A stretch of 64,000 nucleotides of DNA from Bradyrhizobium sp. LTSP849 (GTDB taxonomy: Bacteria; Pseudomonadota; Alphaproteobacteria; Rhizobiales; Xanthobacteraceae), in the NCBI RefSeq assembly GCF_000938255.1, contig NZ_JYMR01000002.1:1-64000 (forward strand), given 5' to 3'. Position numbers and translations under genes: made by a program. Numbering within the stretch: the first letter of the stretch is position 1; each line of letters starts with the position of its first letter. Of the stretch, positions 19,170 through 28,343 are shown one piece after another. Under the pieces are notes generated by a model, which was not told the origin of the DNA, ran no database searches, and saw nothing but the letters and a program-made list of their open reading frames with translations.

Positions 19170-19183
19170 CGATCGTCGCGAGG

Positions 19184-20026
19184 CTAGTGCTCGCCGCCCA
19201 TCTGGGCGAACAGCTCTTCGATATCGATGTCGGCCTGGCCCGCCGCCCTGAGGTGGCGGACCTCGAGACTGTCGGGCTGGAAGCGGTACTCGACGAGGCC
19301 CGTTTCCTTGATCGCGATCCGGTCCTGGCGTGAATCGTTGATCTTGAAGCCGGCCGACGGCGCCCAGACGTGGCGCGTGTGGCGATAGGTGAAGTCGCGA
19401 CGCTGATGCACGTGACCGCTGGCGATGAGGCGCAGATCGACATCCGCAAACATCTCGATCAGCCGTGCCCGCGCCGGCTGCGGCACATAGCGGATTGAGG
19501 TCTCCGGCGTTTCAACATCGTTGGGCAGGTTGAGAAACATCGGCTTGTGCAGGAACAGCGCGACCGGTTTGCCGTTCGTGCGCGATATCTCCGCGGCCAG
19601 CCAGTCGAATTGCTCGGCCTCGAAGGCGAGCCCTGAATTCATCACCAGCGAGTTGAGGCCGATGAAGCGCCAGCCGGCGGCCTCGAACGACCAATGATCT
19701 TCGCCGATGATCTCGCAAAATTGCTGGCGGTGCGTCTCGCGGACCGGCGGCTTGGGCGCAGGCCCGAGTGCAGTCGGATTGTCGCCGATGTCGTGATTGC
19801 CCGGCAAGTAGCGGCAGGCAACGGGCAGGGCGTCATGCAGGCTCTTGGCGAATTCGACATCGTCGCGGCTGGTCGGCCCGTCGAAGGAGACATCACCTGT
19901 GTTGATGACGAGATCGGGTCTGTTGGCGTCGATATGCGCGCTGACGCGGTGGAAGTTCGCGACCAGGCCGGGAAAGCGCCGGCCGAGATGGGTGTCGGAA
20001 ATCTGCGTCAGGCGAAATTCGGACAT
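19184..20026 (-). CDS. Calcineurin-like phosphoesterase (CpdA-type 3',5'-cAMP phosphodiesterase family)
   Basis: The 280-residue protein has all the metallophosphoesterase blocks in order: QISDTHLGRR (D-x-H), INTGDVSFDGPT (GD), LPGNHDIGD (GNHD), LFLHKPMF and ASGHVHQRRDF (GHxH). This is a complete dinuclear metal site. Size and the order of blocks fit the CpdA cyclic-nucleotide phosphodiesterase class, but substrate specificity is not determined. The ATG at 20026 (MSEFRL) is used rather than a TTG two codons upstream. It is cytoplasmic, with no signal peptide. Confidence 0.88.
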   Translation of the reverse strand: MSEFRLTQISDTHLGRRFPGLVANFHRVSAHIDANRPDLVINTGDVSFDGPTSRDDVEFAKSLHDALPVACRYLPGNHDIGDNPTALGPAPKPPVRETHRQQFCEIIGEDHWSFEAAGWRFIGLNSLVMNSGLAFEAEQFDWLAAEISRTNGKPVALFLHKPMFLNLPNDVETPETSIRYVPQPARARLIEMFADVDLRLIASGHVHQRRDFTYRHTRHVWAPSAGFKINDSRQDRIAIKETGLVEYRFQPDSLEVRHLRAAGQADIDIEELFAQMGGEH

Positions 20027-20094
20027 GGGCAAAGGGTAGCCCGGCCAGGCGTCGGTACGATGACGACGCGCGCACGTCCGCGATCGAACAAAGT

Positions 20095-20730
20095 TTAAAG
20101 CACGCGATAGCGGATCGTGTAGGCATCTTGCGGCGCGACGTCGCCGGCGAGCGGCGAGGCGATGCGATCGGCGAGATGCCAGGGGCCGAATTGCTCGGAG
20201 CGATGCGGCTCGGCGGGCAGGCGCAGGCGGAATTCGAACGTGCCTTTTCTCGGCAGGTTTACGACCAGCATCCGGTCGGCGGTGCGGTAGTTGAGTGCGA
20301 CCGCGCCGCGCAGCAGCGCGCGGCCGTCGGCGAGGTCCCTGACACCGTCGACCAGAGCCAGGGTCTGGTTGCGGTCGGTGTGCAGCTCGATCTGGGTGTC
20401 AGACGCCGTCGTCAAGGTCTCGCGCGGCATCCGGATCTCGAACTCGACCGCGGGCTTGGTCGGGTTGAGGCCGAGATAGGCGAGCGCGGCGTGACGCATG
20501 TCGTAGGCGGCAAAGGCGAACAGCGCGGCCGCGGCGAGTGCCGCCAGGCCGTGCCTGAGCATGTCACGCCAGGTCCGGTAGGCCATGCGGAAATAGACCG
20601 TCAGCGTCAGGGCGACCGCGAGCGCCGCCGCAACGCCGGCCAGCGCCGACATCAGGATGCCGAGCTGACCGTCAGCGGATTCGGTCAGCAAGCCGATCAT
20701 GCTGGCGATCTGGCTGAAGAGGGTGTTCAT
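20095..20730 (-). CDS. Membrane-anchored protein with two N-terminal helices, unknown function
   Basis: The 211-residue product has two hydrophobic segments: residues about 25-47 (ILMSALAGVAAALAVALTLT) and about 60-78 (LAALAAAALFAFAAY). A soluble C-terminal domain of about 125 residues follows, beginning VEFEIRMPRETL and rich in beta-strand-like sequence. The second half could be an Ig-like or jelly-roll domain on the outer face of the membrane. I do not recognise the family. It follows in the same direction upstream of the phosphoesterase gene, with 68 bases between them. Confidence 0.75.
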   Translation of the reverse strand: MNTLFSQIASMIGLLTESADGQLGILMSALAGVAAALAVALTLTVYFRMAYRTWRDMLRHGLAALAAAALFAFAAYDMRHAALAYLGLNPTKPAVEFEIRMPRETLTTASDTQIELHTDRNQTLALVDGVRDLADGRALLRGAVALNYRTADRMLVVNLPRKGTFEFRLRLPAEPHRSEQFGPWHLADRIASPLAGDVAPQDAYTIRYRVL

Positions 20731-20881
20731 GGCGGCGTCTCGTCAGGCCCGAAAGGCCGAAATCGCTTTAACTATCGATATTTGGTCGCGAGAGCGGGAA
20801 CGCCGGTTCAAGTCGCTGATTGTCAGGGCCAGGAGTCGCGGCTAATGACGGCCGGCGACGCTTTGTCCGCGGGAAAATCCA

Positions 20882-21304
20882 ATGTCCGTTCAAATGGTTT
20901 TGCTGCCGGTCTTCGTGCAGATCGGGCTCACCTTCGCGCTCCTGATCGGCATGGTGTTCGGGCGCCGGCAGGCGCTGGTCTCGGGCGAGACCAAGAGCCG
21001 CGACATTGCGCTCGGCGAACCGAACTGGCCGAAGGGCGCCACACAAATCGCCAATTGCTACCGCAACCAGTTCGAGCTGCCGGTGCTGTTCTACGCCCTG
21101 ATCGCGCTGGCACTGCCGCTCCGCCATGCCGACCTCTTCATCGTGCTGATGTCCTGGGTGTTCGTGGTGACGCGCTTTGCCCATGCCGGCATCTTCGTCA
21201 CCGAGAACAATCTCGGCCGGCGCTCGTCGGTCTGGCTTGCCGGCGTGCTGGTGCTGCTGGCGATGTGGATCTACTTCGCACTCAAGATTTTGTTGCTGAT
21301 CTAG
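20882..21304 (+). CDS. MAPEG-family membrane protein
   Basis: The 140-residue protein has four hydrophobic helices, the usual MAPEG topology. ANCYRNQFELPVLFYAL in the middle matches the conserved asparagine/glutamate segment of the family, which includes eukaryotic microsomal glutathione transferases. The bacterial role is unknown. It begins at ATG 20882 and ends 35 bases before rsmB, so the two may be co-transcribed. Confidence 0.88.
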   Translation: MSVQMVLLPVFVQIGLTFALLIGMVFGRRQALVSGETKSRDIALGEPNWPKGATQIANCYRNQFELPVLFYALIALALPLRHADLFIVLMSWVFVVTRFAHAGIFVTENNLGRRSSVWLAGVLVLLAMWIYFALKILLLI

Positions 21305-21339
21305 GCGCTTGCTCGCCGATCCTGATCTGAAAGATTCAA

Positions 21340-22641
21340 ATGACCCCCGCTGCCCGGCTGTCCGCAGCCATCGAACTGATCGACACCATCGAGAAAGACC
21401 GCGTGCCTGCGGCGAAGGCGCTGAAGGAGTGGGGCACCGCGCACCGCTTTGCCGGCTCCGGCGACCGTGCGGCGATCGCCGGCCTGGTCTGGGACGTGCT
21501 GCGCCGCTATTCCTCGAGTGCGTTCCTCATGGATGCCGACACTGCACGCGCGCGGCTGATCGGCATGCTCCGCCTCGAGCGCGACATGGACACCGCCACC
21601 ATGGCCGCGATGTTCGACGGCAGCCGGTTTGCACCCGAGCCGCTGACGGACGCCGAGCAGGCGGCGCTCAGCCATCGCTCCCTGAAAGACGCGCCTGCCG
21701 CGATCGCCGGCGACTATCCGGAATGGCTCGATTCCCACCTGGCCAAAGCCTTCGGCGAGGACCGCGTCGCGGAGGCGGTCGCGATGGCGAGCCGGGCCCC
21801 GCTGGACCTGCGCGTCAACACGCTAAAATCCAATCGCGACAAGGTGCTGAAGGCGTTGGCTCATCTTCATGCGAAACCGACGCCTTGGTCGGCAAACGGC
21901 CTGCGCATCGCGCTTTCGGCCGATGCACGCAACCCCGGCATCCAGGCCGAAGAGGATTTCATCAAGGGCGGCGTTGAAGTGCAGGATGAAGGATCGCAGC
22001 TTGCGGCACTCTTCACCGCGGCAAAACCCGGCGAGCAGGTGATTGACCTCTGCGCGGGGGCGGGCGGCAAGACGCTGGCGCTCGCCGCGATGATGCAGGG
22101 CAAGGGCCGGCTGATCGCGACCGACAGCGACAAGCGTCAGCTTGTGCCGATTCACGAACGCCTGTCGCGCGCCGGTGTCCACAATGCCGATGTCCGTACG
22201 CCCAAGGGCGATACCGATCCGCTTGCCGACATCCGCGCCTCCGCCGACCTCGTCGTCATCGACGCGCCCTGCACGGGAACCGGCACCTGGCGCCGCAACC
22301 CCGACGCCAAATGGCGCATGCGCCCGGGTGCTCTGGAGATCCGCCTCAAGGACCAGGCCGAGGTGTTGGACCGCGCCGCGCCGCTGGTGCAGGCGGGCGG
22401 CCGCATCGCCTACATCACCTGCTCGGTGCTGCCGGAGGAGAACGGCGAGCAGGTGCGAGCGTTCGTCGGTCGCCATCCCGAATTTTCGGTCGTGCCGCCG
22501 GAGCAGATCGCGAGCGTGCTCTGGGACAAGGCCGAAGCGTTTGCGCAGGCCGCGCTTCAGTCGGACGAAGGCTGGCTGATGACCCCGCGCCGCACCGGCA
22601 CGGATGGGTTTTTCGTGTCGGTGCTGAAGAAGGCTTCGTAG
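21340..22641 (+). CDS. rsmB: RsmB/NOP-family RNA (cytosine-5) methyltransferase
   Basis: The 433-residue protein has an NusB-like N-terminal region and a C-terminal SAM methyltransferase domain. DLCAGAGGKTLALAA is the SAM-binding motif I, DAPCTGTGTWRRNPD carries the PC catalytic motif, and ITCSVLPEEN has the second cysteine of motif VI, the nucleophile of this family. Homologs methylate C967 of 16S rRNA or other rRNA positions; the precise target is not certain. Its TAG stop is contained in a palindromic repeat. Confidence 0.9.
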   Translation: MTPAARLSAAIELIDTIEKDRVPAAKALKEWGTAHRFAGSGDRAAIAGLVWDVLRRYSSSAFLMDADTARARLIGMLRLERDMDTATMAAMFDGSRFAPEPLTDAEQAALSHRSLKDAPAAIAGDYPEWLDSHLAKAFGEDRVAEAVAMASRAPLDLRVNTLKSNRDKVLKALAHLHAKPTPWSANGLRIALSADARNPGIQAEEDFIKGGVEVQDEGSQLAALFTAAKPGEQVIDLCAGAGGKTLALAAMMQGKGRLIATDSDKRQLVPIHERLSRAGVHNADVRTPKGDTDPLADIRASADLVVIDAPCTGTGTWRRNPDAKWRMRPGALEIRLKDQAEVLDRAAPLVQAGGRIAYITCSVLPEENGEQVRAFVGRHPEFSVVPPEQIASVLWDKAEAFAQAALQSDEGWLMTPRRTGTDGFFVSVLKKAS

Positions 22642-22723
22642 GGTGGGCAAAGGCGCGAAGCGCCGTGCCCACCATCGCCCCGCGATTCCGATAGAAAGTG
22701 GTGGGCACGCTTCGCTTTGCTAC
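22638..22723. repeat. Palindromic repeat, GTAGGGTGGGC family (copy 2, right arm shortened)
   Basis: The left arm GTAGGGTGGGCAAAGGCGCG is identical to that of copy 1 at 2906. The right arm GTGGGCACGCTTCGCTTTGC is followed by TACGG instead of CCACCCTAC, so about six bases are missing. The rsmB stop codon is the TAG in the first four bases, as in copy 1. Confidence 0.88.
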
Positions 22724-22761
22724 GGCATCCCACGTGAGGCGGCGCCGTTCCCAAACAAAAA

Positions 22762-22789
22762 CCCCGCCACCGAGATCTCGGTGGCGGGG
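22762..22789 (-). terminator. Rho-independent terminator of cspA
   Basis: CCCCGCCACCGAGA and TCTCGGTGGCGGGG form a perfect 14-base-pair inverted repeat. On the minus strand it is followed by GTTTTTGTTT, so it fits termination of the cspA transcript 60 bases after its stop codon. Confidence 0.85.
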
Positions 22790-22849
22790 CTTCTGTAATC
22801 CTACGATCTGCCGGTACGTCCGTGGTCAGATCGCGAATTGCGCGGTCAA

Positions 22850-23059
22850 CTAGCCGGCGCGGAGGTTGTCAGCCGAGGACTTGCCGCTGCGGCGGTCCGC
22901 GACGATGTCGAACGAAACCTTCTGGCCCTCGTTGAGGGTGCTCAGACCAGCGCGCTCAACGGCGCTGATGTGAACGAAAACGTCCTTGTCGCCGTTGTCC
23001 GGCTGGATGAAGCCGAAGCCCTTTTGGTTGTTGAACCACTTCACGGTGCCCATTGCCAT
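22850..23059 (-). CDS. cspA: Cold-shock protein, CspA family
   Basis: The 69-residue product is a single cold-shock domain: [18 protein letters not shown] holds RNP1 (KGFGFI) and DVFVHIS is RNP2. It binds single-stranded RNA and melts secondary structure. The chosen ATG (MAMGTVKWF) has an AGGA element about nine bases upstream. The next ATG, two codons on (MGTVKWF), would also give a complete domain. A candidate promoter lies about 140 bases upstream, giving the long leader usual for csp mRNAs, and a strong terminator follows. Confidence 0.95.
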   Translation of the reverse strand: MAMGTVKWFNNQKGFGFIQPDNGDKDVFVHISAVERAGLSTLNEGQKVSFDIVADRRSGKSSADNLRAG

Positions 23060-23198
23060 AGTCTCATTTCCTTTCAGAGGATGCATTCAGGGGGACATGT
23101 GTCCCGATTGGTCGATTTTGGAGAAATACCTGAAACGTGCTCACCCATTGGAAATGAGTCGGAGCGGCCCAGTCGTTCGGCCAAGGATCGATGATCAC

Positions 23199-23227
23199 AA
23201 TGTAGCGAATTATTGGGGCAAGTTCAA
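23199..23227 (-). promoter_or_regulatory. Candidate sigma-70 promoter of cspA with long 5' leader
   Basis: On the minus strand TTGAAC (-35) and TACATT (-10) are exactly 17 bases apart. Transcription would start near 23192 and give a leader of about 130 bases before the ATG. Long structured leaders are a known feature of cold-shock genes. The prediction rests on sequence only. Confidence 0.55.
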
Positions 23228-23300
23228 GGCGCCACGCGCTCGTGGCGAGCCCCGCTGGATTTGCTATTTTGCGCTGCAAAAAATGGTGTCGAAAGCCAAA

Positions 23301-23633
23301 TCAATCCACGATAAACAGCGTCGCGCCGACAGCCGTCGAGGAGCGATGCGCGGCATCGCCGAAATCGGAGACCTGGTAGCTCATCCCTGGCGTCAGCTTG
23401 AATTTGCGCCCGTCGCGCAGCTCGCTGTCGAGCTCGCCTTGCACCACGTAGATCACGTGGCCGCGGTCGCACCAATGATCGGCGAGATAGCCCGGCGAAT
23501 ACTCGACCATCCGCACCCGGAGATCGCCGATGTTGAGCGTCCGCCACAACGCCTGGCCGGTCTCGCCCGGATGCGTGGTCGCCTCGATCTTGCTCCAGTC
23601 GGTGACGGTGAAGGGGGAGGTGGGGAGCTTCAT
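23301..23633 (-). CDS. DHCW-motif cupin-fold protein
   Basis: The 110-residue single-domain cupin contains ADHWCDRGHVIYVVQGELD, with the D-H-W-C arrangement that names the DHCW cupin group, and closes with a second motif at GMSYQVSDFGDAAHRSS. A metal site from the His and Glu/Asp residues is likely. No enzymatic function is assigned to this family. It lies downstream of the MFS transporter gene on the same strand, 70 bases away, and may share its transcript. Confidence 0.85.
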   Translation of the reverse strand: MKLPTSPFTVTDWSKIEATTHPGETGQALWRTLNIGDLRVRMVEYSPGYLADHWCDRGHVIYVVQGELDSELRDGRKFKLTPGMSYQVSDFGDAAHRSSTAVGATLFIVD

Positions 23634-23703
23634 GGTGGTGGTCCTGTGTCCGAGCCGGCGGTGCCGTTGTTAGCGTATGCTTCCGCCGCGGTCCTCATTT
23701 TTG

Positions 23704-24990
23704 CTAGTGCGTCAGTGCACAATCGGCCGGCAGCTGCGTCCTGCTTGCGATGATGACCCAGACCAGCAGGGCGGCGGCGCTGATTCCGGCGCCGAGCATG
23801 CAGACGCCGGTCCAGCCGGCCGTCGCATACACCATCGTCGACGCGATCGCGCCGACCGCGCTTCCGATCGAGTAGAACACCATGTAGCCCCCGACCAGCC
23901 GGCTCGCCGCATCGGGTCGCGCAGCGACGATCAGGCTCTGGCTCGTCACGTGCACGGCCTGGAGGGCGAAATCCAGCATGATCACGCCGGCAACGACGAA
24001 CCAGAGCGAGGACTGCAGGCAGGCGATCGGAGCCCAGGCGGCGAGCATCAGCATCAGCGACAGTCCCGTGGTGCGCTGGCCCCATCCGAGATCGGCAAGG
24101 CGCCCGGCATGGCGCGCCGCGAGCGCTCCGGCGAATCCGGCGATGCCGAGCAATCCGATCGTGGTGTGCGACAGCGCGAAGGGAGGCGCCGCGAGCGGCA
24201 GCACGATCGACGTCCAGAACACGTTGAGATCGGCGAAGATCAGAAACGCAAACAGCGCACGCTCGCGTAGGATCGGCTCATCGACGAACAGCGCCGCCGT
24301 CGAGCGCAGCAGCGACAGGTAGGAGGATCCGGCCGGCGCCGATGGCCGGCCGCGCGGCAGCACGCGCAGGAGCAGGGCAGCCATGGCGAGCATGAGGCCG
24401 GCCGAGATGAGGTAGACCATGCGCCAGCCGCCGATATCGGCCAGCGCACCCGAGGCGAACCGCGCCAGCAGGATTCCCGCGACGACGCCGCTGGTGACGG
24501 TGCCGATGGCGCGTCCGCGCTCGGCCGGCGTCGCCAGCGTCGCGGCAAAGGCGACGAGGACCTGGACGACGACGGCCAGCACGCCCACCAGCGCCATTCC
24601 CGCGAGCAGCACGGCTGCGTGCGTCGCCGTGCCGACGATGACGAGACCGATCGCCGACAGCACGGTCTGGCCGACGATCAAGCGGCGGCGATCCCGGAGG
24701 TCGCCGAGCGGCACGATCAGGATCAGGCCGAACGCGTAGCCGATCTGGGTGAACGTCACCACCATGCCGATCGCGGCGGGCGCGATGCCGAGATCCTGCG
24801 CCATGGCATCGAGCAGCGGCTGCGCGAAGTAGATATTGGCGACGCTCAGGCCGCAGGTCAGCGCGAACAGCAGTGCCATCGCGGAGGAGAGCCCGCGCCC
24901 GGCCAAGTCGCCGGCCAAGTCGGCGGCCTTGTTGGTGGTCTTGTCAGCGGTCTTGGGCGGTCGAGCTGTCGCGGTGGCGTCGTTCGTCAT
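23704..24990 (-). CDS. MFS transporter (12-helix, YgaY-like), regulated by adjacent HxlR
   Basis: The 428-residue protein has about 12 hydrophobic helices. NIYFAQPLLDAMAQDLG in helix 1 and GDLRDRRRLIVGQ (motif A) are typical of the sugar/drug-efflux MFS branch. A hydrophilic leader of about 38 residues contains a short internal repeat (DLAGDLAG). GGAG lies six bases before the ATG at 24990, which decides the start. The gene is divergent from an HxlR regulator with palindromic sites between them, so it is probably induced by a compound it exports. Confidence 0.9.
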   Translation of the reverse strand: MTNDATATARPPKTADKTTNKAADLAGDLAGRGLSSAMALLFALTCGLSVANIYFAQPLLDAMAQDLGIAPAAIGMVVTFTQIGYAFGLILIVPLGDLRDRRRLIVGQTVLSAIGLVIVGTATHAAVLLAGMALVGVLAVVVQVLVAFAATLATPAERGRAIGTVTSGVVAGILLARFASGALADIGGWRMVYLISAGLMLAMAALLLRVLPRGRPSAPAGSSYLSLLRSTAALFVDEPILRERALFAFLIFADLNVFWTSIVLPLAAPPFALSHTTIGLLGIAGFAGALAARHAGRLADLGWGQRTTGLSLMLMLAAWAPIACLQSSLWFVVAGVIMLDFALQAVHVTSQSLIVAARPDAASRLVGGYMVFYSIGSAVGAIASTMVYATAGWTGVCMLGAGISAAALLVWVIIASRTQLPADCALTH

Positions 24991-25012
24991 TATGGTCTCC
25001 GGCGCATCCAAG

Positions 25013-25070
25013 CTGGTTCTAAAATAAGACCAGTTGCGCTAAGCGCTGTCTAGTCCTATTTTTGAACCAG
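25013..25070. promoter_or_regulatory. Paired operator sites between MFS transporter and HxlR regulator
   Basis: Two 21-base sites face each other: CTGGTTCTAAAATAAGACCAG (25013-25033) and CTAGTCCTATTTTTGAACCAG (25050-25070). The second is close to the reverse complement of the first, and each is itself a rough dyad (CTGGT...ACCAG). The sites are A/T-rich within GC-rich DNA and overlap the region where both promoters must lie. HxlR proteins usually bind such sites next to their own gene. Confidence 0.7.
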
Positions 25071-25088
25071 TCTGGAAGGGAATAGCGA

Positions 25089-25541
25089 ATGAAGCGGAGC
25101 GGTTTTGCCGAGGCTGAGTGCCCGGTGGCGCGCGCACTCGATGCCATCGGGGATGTGTGGTCGCTGCTGATCGTGCGCGATGCCTTCGATGGCTTGCGCC
25201 GGTTCGGCGATTTTCAGAAGAACCTCGGCATTGCCAAGGGCATGCTCAGTGCGCGTTTGCGCAGGCTGGTGGAACTCGGCGTGCTCGAACCGGTCCCGGC
25301 CTCCGATGGCAGCGCCTATCAGGAATATGCGCTGACGAAGAAGGGACGCGACCTGTTTCCGGTCGTCGTCTCCTTGCGCCAATGGGGCGAAGCGAATCTC
25401 TACGCCAGGGGCGAAGCGCATTCTGACCTGGTGGACGAGGCAGGCCTGCCGGTCGGGAAGCTCGTGCTTCCGTCGCGGGCCGGCCGGCCGCTGGCATGGT
25501 CCGAGACCAGGGTGAGGAAATCAGGCGCGCGCAAGCGCTGA
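25089..25541 (+). CDS. HxlR-family transcriptional regulator
   Basis: The 150-residue protein carries an HxlR winged helix: ECPVARALDAIGDVWSLLIV, then RFGDFQKNLGIAKGMLSARL as recognition region and an ALTKKGRDLFPVV wing. The cysteine near residue 11 is at the position where redox or electrophile sensing occurs in several HxlR proteins. A C-terminal tail rich in Arg and Lys follows. It is divergent from an MFS transporter with palindromic sites between them, and most likely represses both genes. Confidence 0.9.
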   Translation: MKRSGFAEAECPVARALDAIGDVWSLLIVRDAFDGLRRFGDFQKNLGIAKGMLSARLRRLVELGVLEPVPASDGSAYQEYALTKKGRDLFPVVVSLRQWGEANLYARGEAHSDLVDEAGLPVGKLVLPSRAGRPLAWSETRVRKSGARKR

Positions 25542-25673
25542 TGAAGCCGCCGAGCGGGTACCCAAATTAAGTCAATAATACTTACCTATATTCATTTGTC
25601 CATGCCCAAAGAAGAATGTGGGTGCGTGCCCCGCGCGGTTGCGGGAAAAGCCCCCGTCGCGTATCTGCTTGCC

Positions 25674-27269
25674 ATGACAGCAGCACAGAACCGCGAGTCG
25701 TCGACGCCCTCATTGGCCTCGGCGCATGACAAGATTCTCATCGTCGATTTCGGCAGCCAGGTGACGCAGCTGATCGCGCGTCGTGTCCGCGAGGACGGCG
25801 TCTATTGCGAGATCGTCCCGTTCAACAAGGCCGAAGAGGCCTTCAGGGAGATGAAGCCGAAAGCGGTGATCCTCTCCGGCGGCCCTGAGTCGGTGCACGA
25901 AGCAGGCTCGCCCCGCGCACCGCAGCTGATCTTCGCCTCCGGCGTGCCGGTGCTCGGCATCTGCTACGGCCAGATGGTCATGGCGGAGCAGTTAGGGGGC
26001 ACCGTCGAGGGCGGCCATCACCGCGAATTCGGCCGCGCCGATGTCGAGGTCAAGGCGCCGAGCAAGCTGTTCGAGGACGTCTGGTCGCCGGGCGGCAAGA
26101 ACCAGGTCTGGATGAGCCATGGCGACCGCATTACCAAGATGCCGCCGGGTTTTTCCGTCGCCGGCACCTCGCCGAACGCGCCGTTCGCGATCATCCAGGA
26201 CGAGACGCGCAAATATTACGGCCTGATGTTCCACCCCGAAGTGGTGCACACGCCCGACGGCGCAAAACTGATCCGCAATTTCGTGCGCAAGATCGCGGGC
26301 CTCTCCGGCGACTGGACCATGCGCGCCTTCCGCGAGGAGGAGATCGCCAAGATCCGCGCGCAAGTCGGCAAGGGGAAGGTGATCTGCGGCCTCTCCGGCG
26401 GCGTCGATTCGGCCGTCGCCGCCGTGCTGATCCACGAAGCCGTCGGCGACCAGCTCACCTGCGTGTTCGTCGATCACGGCATGCTGCGTCTTGATGAAGC
26501 CAAGACCGTGGTCGATTTGTTTCGCCACCACTACAACATCCCGCTCGTGCACGTGGACGCGTCAAAGCAATTCCTCGGCGAGCTCGAAGGCGTCACCGAT
26601 CCCGAAAAGAAGCGCAAGACCATCGGCCGCCTCTTCATCGAGGTGTTCGAAGCGGAGGCCAAGAAGATCGGCGGCGCCGATTTCCTTGCGCAAGGCACGC
26701 TCTATCCCGACGTGATCGAGAGCGTCTCCTTCACCGGCGGCCCCTCGGTGACGATCAAGTCGCACCACAATGTCGGCGGACTGCCCGAGCGCATGAACAT
26801 GAAGCTCGTCGAGCCCTTGCGCGAGCTGTTCAAGGACGAGGTGCGCAAGCTCGGCCGCGAGCTCGGCCTGCCCGAAATCTTCGTCGGCCGCCACCCGTTC
26901 CCGGGCCCCGGCCTCGCCATCCGCTGCCCCGGCGACATCACCCGCGAAAAACTCGACATCCTGCGCCAGGCCGACGCCGTCTACATCGACCAGATCCGCA
27001 AGCACGGCCTCTACGACGACATCTGGCAGGCCTTTGCGGTGCTGCTCCCGGTCAAGACCGTCGGCGTCATGGGCGACGGCCGCACCTACGACTTCGTCGT
27101 GGGCCTGCGCGCCGTCACCTCAACCGACGGCATGACCGCGGACTTCTACCAGTTCGACATGAAGTTCTTAGGCGAGACCGCCACGCGCATCATCAACGAG
27201 GTGAAGGGCGTGAACCGGGTGGTGTACGACGTGACGAGCAAGCCGCCGGGGACGATTGAGTGGGAGTAG
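25674..27269 (+). CDS. guaA: GMP synthase (glutamine-hydrolysing)
   Basis: The 531-residue protein has the class I amidotransferase domain first (GICYGQMV with nucleophile Cys97; HPEVVHT), then the ATP pyrophosphatase domain with P-loop [10 protein letters not shown] starting at Ser241, and the C-terminal dimerisation domain ([13 protein letters not shown], ending TIEWE). It converts XMP to GMP and completes the pathway begun by guaB. The ATG giving MTAAQNRE is chosen; an ATG 24 codons upstream adds a non-conserved leader. The 3' end of guaA is a known target of site-specific integrases, and a foreign-looking block begins immediately after the stop. Confidence 0.95.
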   Translation: MTAAQNRESSTPSLASAHDKILIVDFGSQVTQLIARRVREDGVYCEIVPFNKAEEAFREMKPKAVILSGGPESVHEAGSPRAPQLIFASGVPVLGICYGQMVMAEQLGGTVEGGHHREFGRADVEVKAPSKLFEDVWSPGGKNQVWMSHGDRITKMPPGFSVAGTSPNAPFAIIQDETRKYYGLMFHPEVVHTPDGAKLIRNFVRKIAGLSGDWTMRAFREEEIAKIRAQVGKGKVICGLSGGVDSAVAAVLIHEAVGDQLTCVFVDHGMLRLDEAKTVVDLFRHHYNIPLVHVDASKQFLGELEGVTDPEKKRKTIGRLFIEVFEAEAKKIGGADFLAQGTLYPDVIESVSFTGGPSVTIKSHHNVGGLPERMNMKLVEPLRELFKDEVRKLGRELGLPEIFVGRHPFPGPGLAIRCPGDITREKLDILRQADAVYIDQIRKHGLYDDIWQAFAVLLPVKTVGVMGDGRTYDFVVGLRAVTSTDGMTADFYQFDMKFLGETATRIINEVKGVNRVVYDVTSKPPGTIEWE

Positions 27270-27275
27270 GGGGGA

Positions 27276-28343
27276 TCAATAGATAAGTGAGATCCTATCG
27301 CCTCCGAAATCGGAAACATAAATCCGATCGAGGGAATCCAAGGCGATCCCACCTAGTGTTCCGAATGTGCCAGGGAGAAGAGTTGGCGTTCTGGACCCTT
27401 TTGGTAAGACGAGCACTCGTCCCGAGTGAAATAGTGCCAAGAATAGAGTGCCTTGATTGTCGATAGTTATATCGGACACGCTGTCAGCTGAGCCATGCGA
27501 TATCGGTTCGATAAATGTGCCGTCTCCTCTGAATACGTCGATGCATTTGGCTCTGCGGTTGTCGACGTAAATGTTGTCTTGGCTGTCGATAGCTATCGAA
27601 GTCGCAAGACTTCGTAGCGAAAATTCAACTTCGGTCCCGTCAGGATCAATCCGGGCTACAGTTCCGGTATCAATTGATCGGCCGAAGATTGTAATGAAGG
27701 CTTGGCCCAGGCTATTGGTTGCGATCGATTGTTTTGAACCTATGGACTTTGTGGCCAACAGCGTCCCGCGAGCGTATTTTTTTCCGTCCCATTCAAATCG
27801 ATGGCAAGCATTCCGCGTGAGGTCGTTTACGTAAAGTCGGTTCTGTGCGTCCACAGCCAAGCGGGTGATAGCATACACTGCTGTGTCGGCCACGGGTAGG
27901 CGCAGAACTGTTTCGAATCGACCGCTAGGATCAATTCGGTAAACCTGAGCAGATTGATTGCAGATAAAGAGATTGCCGTCTGTAGAGAATCGAAGTTGTT
28001 GCAGTCTGCGCAAACCTTGAAAAAATATGACTGAATCCTGCTTTGGAATGCTTTCTATTGTAACTGTAGCCGTCGCTTCGAAATTATCCAGATGGCAGGA
28101 AATTCTGGTTTTGCCGAGTGCCTTCGAAATTAATGTTGGGCCCGATGCATAAGCGATGCTCGTATCTGCAATTGTCCAAGTAACGCGATCGGTTACATCA
28201 ACTTCACGTCCCATTGGGCCATGGTTTTCCCAAGCGATTGCTCTAAGGGATCTTCGTTCTCCGACCTGGGTGCGGATTGAGTCCGGTCTTATGGAAATGC
28301 CTCCAACTAAGTAAGGAGTGCTTTGGCCGACAATTTCAGGCAA
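27276..28343 (-). CDS. Ig-like (BIG2-type) plus NHL beta-propeller protein, accessory
   Basis: The 355-residue product has an N-terminal Ig-like region (residues about 10-100, with VTWTIADTSIAYASG as in BIG2 domains) and then about five propeller blades of NHL/SMP-30 type, seen as recurring segments such as LAVDAQNRLYVND, IAIDSQDNIYVDN and IALDSLDRIYVSD. There is no signal peptide, unusual for such domains. The only start is TTG at 28343, eight bases inside the preceding gene and without a clear ribosome-binding site. The frame is open upstream to 28442, so it may be made by frameshift or begin at a rarer codon. The DNA is lower in GC than its surroundings (25 G/C of 60 at 28081-28140). No function is known. 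Confidence 0.7.
   Translation of the reverse strand: MPEIVGQSTPYLVGGISIRPDSIRTQVGERRSLRAIAWENHGPMGREVDVTDRVTWTIADTSIAYASGPTLISKALGKTRISCHLDNFEATATVTIESIPKQDSVIFFQGLRRLQQLRFSTDGNLFICNQSAQVYRIDPSGRFETVLRLPVADTAVYAITRLAVDAQNRLYVNDLTRNACHRFEWDGKKYARGTLLATKSIGSKQSIATNSLGQAFITIFGRSIDTGTVARIDPDGTEVEFSLRSLATSIAIDSQDNIYVDNRRAKCIDVFRGDGTFIEPISHGSADSVSDITIDNQGTLFLALFHSGRVLVLPKGSRTPTLLPGTFGTLGGIALDSLDRIYVSDFGGDRISLIY

Noticed and set aside
22762..22789. The perfect 28-base palindrome as a regulator-binding site
   Set aside because: It is followed by a T-rich stretch on the minus strand just after cspA, which fits a terminator better.
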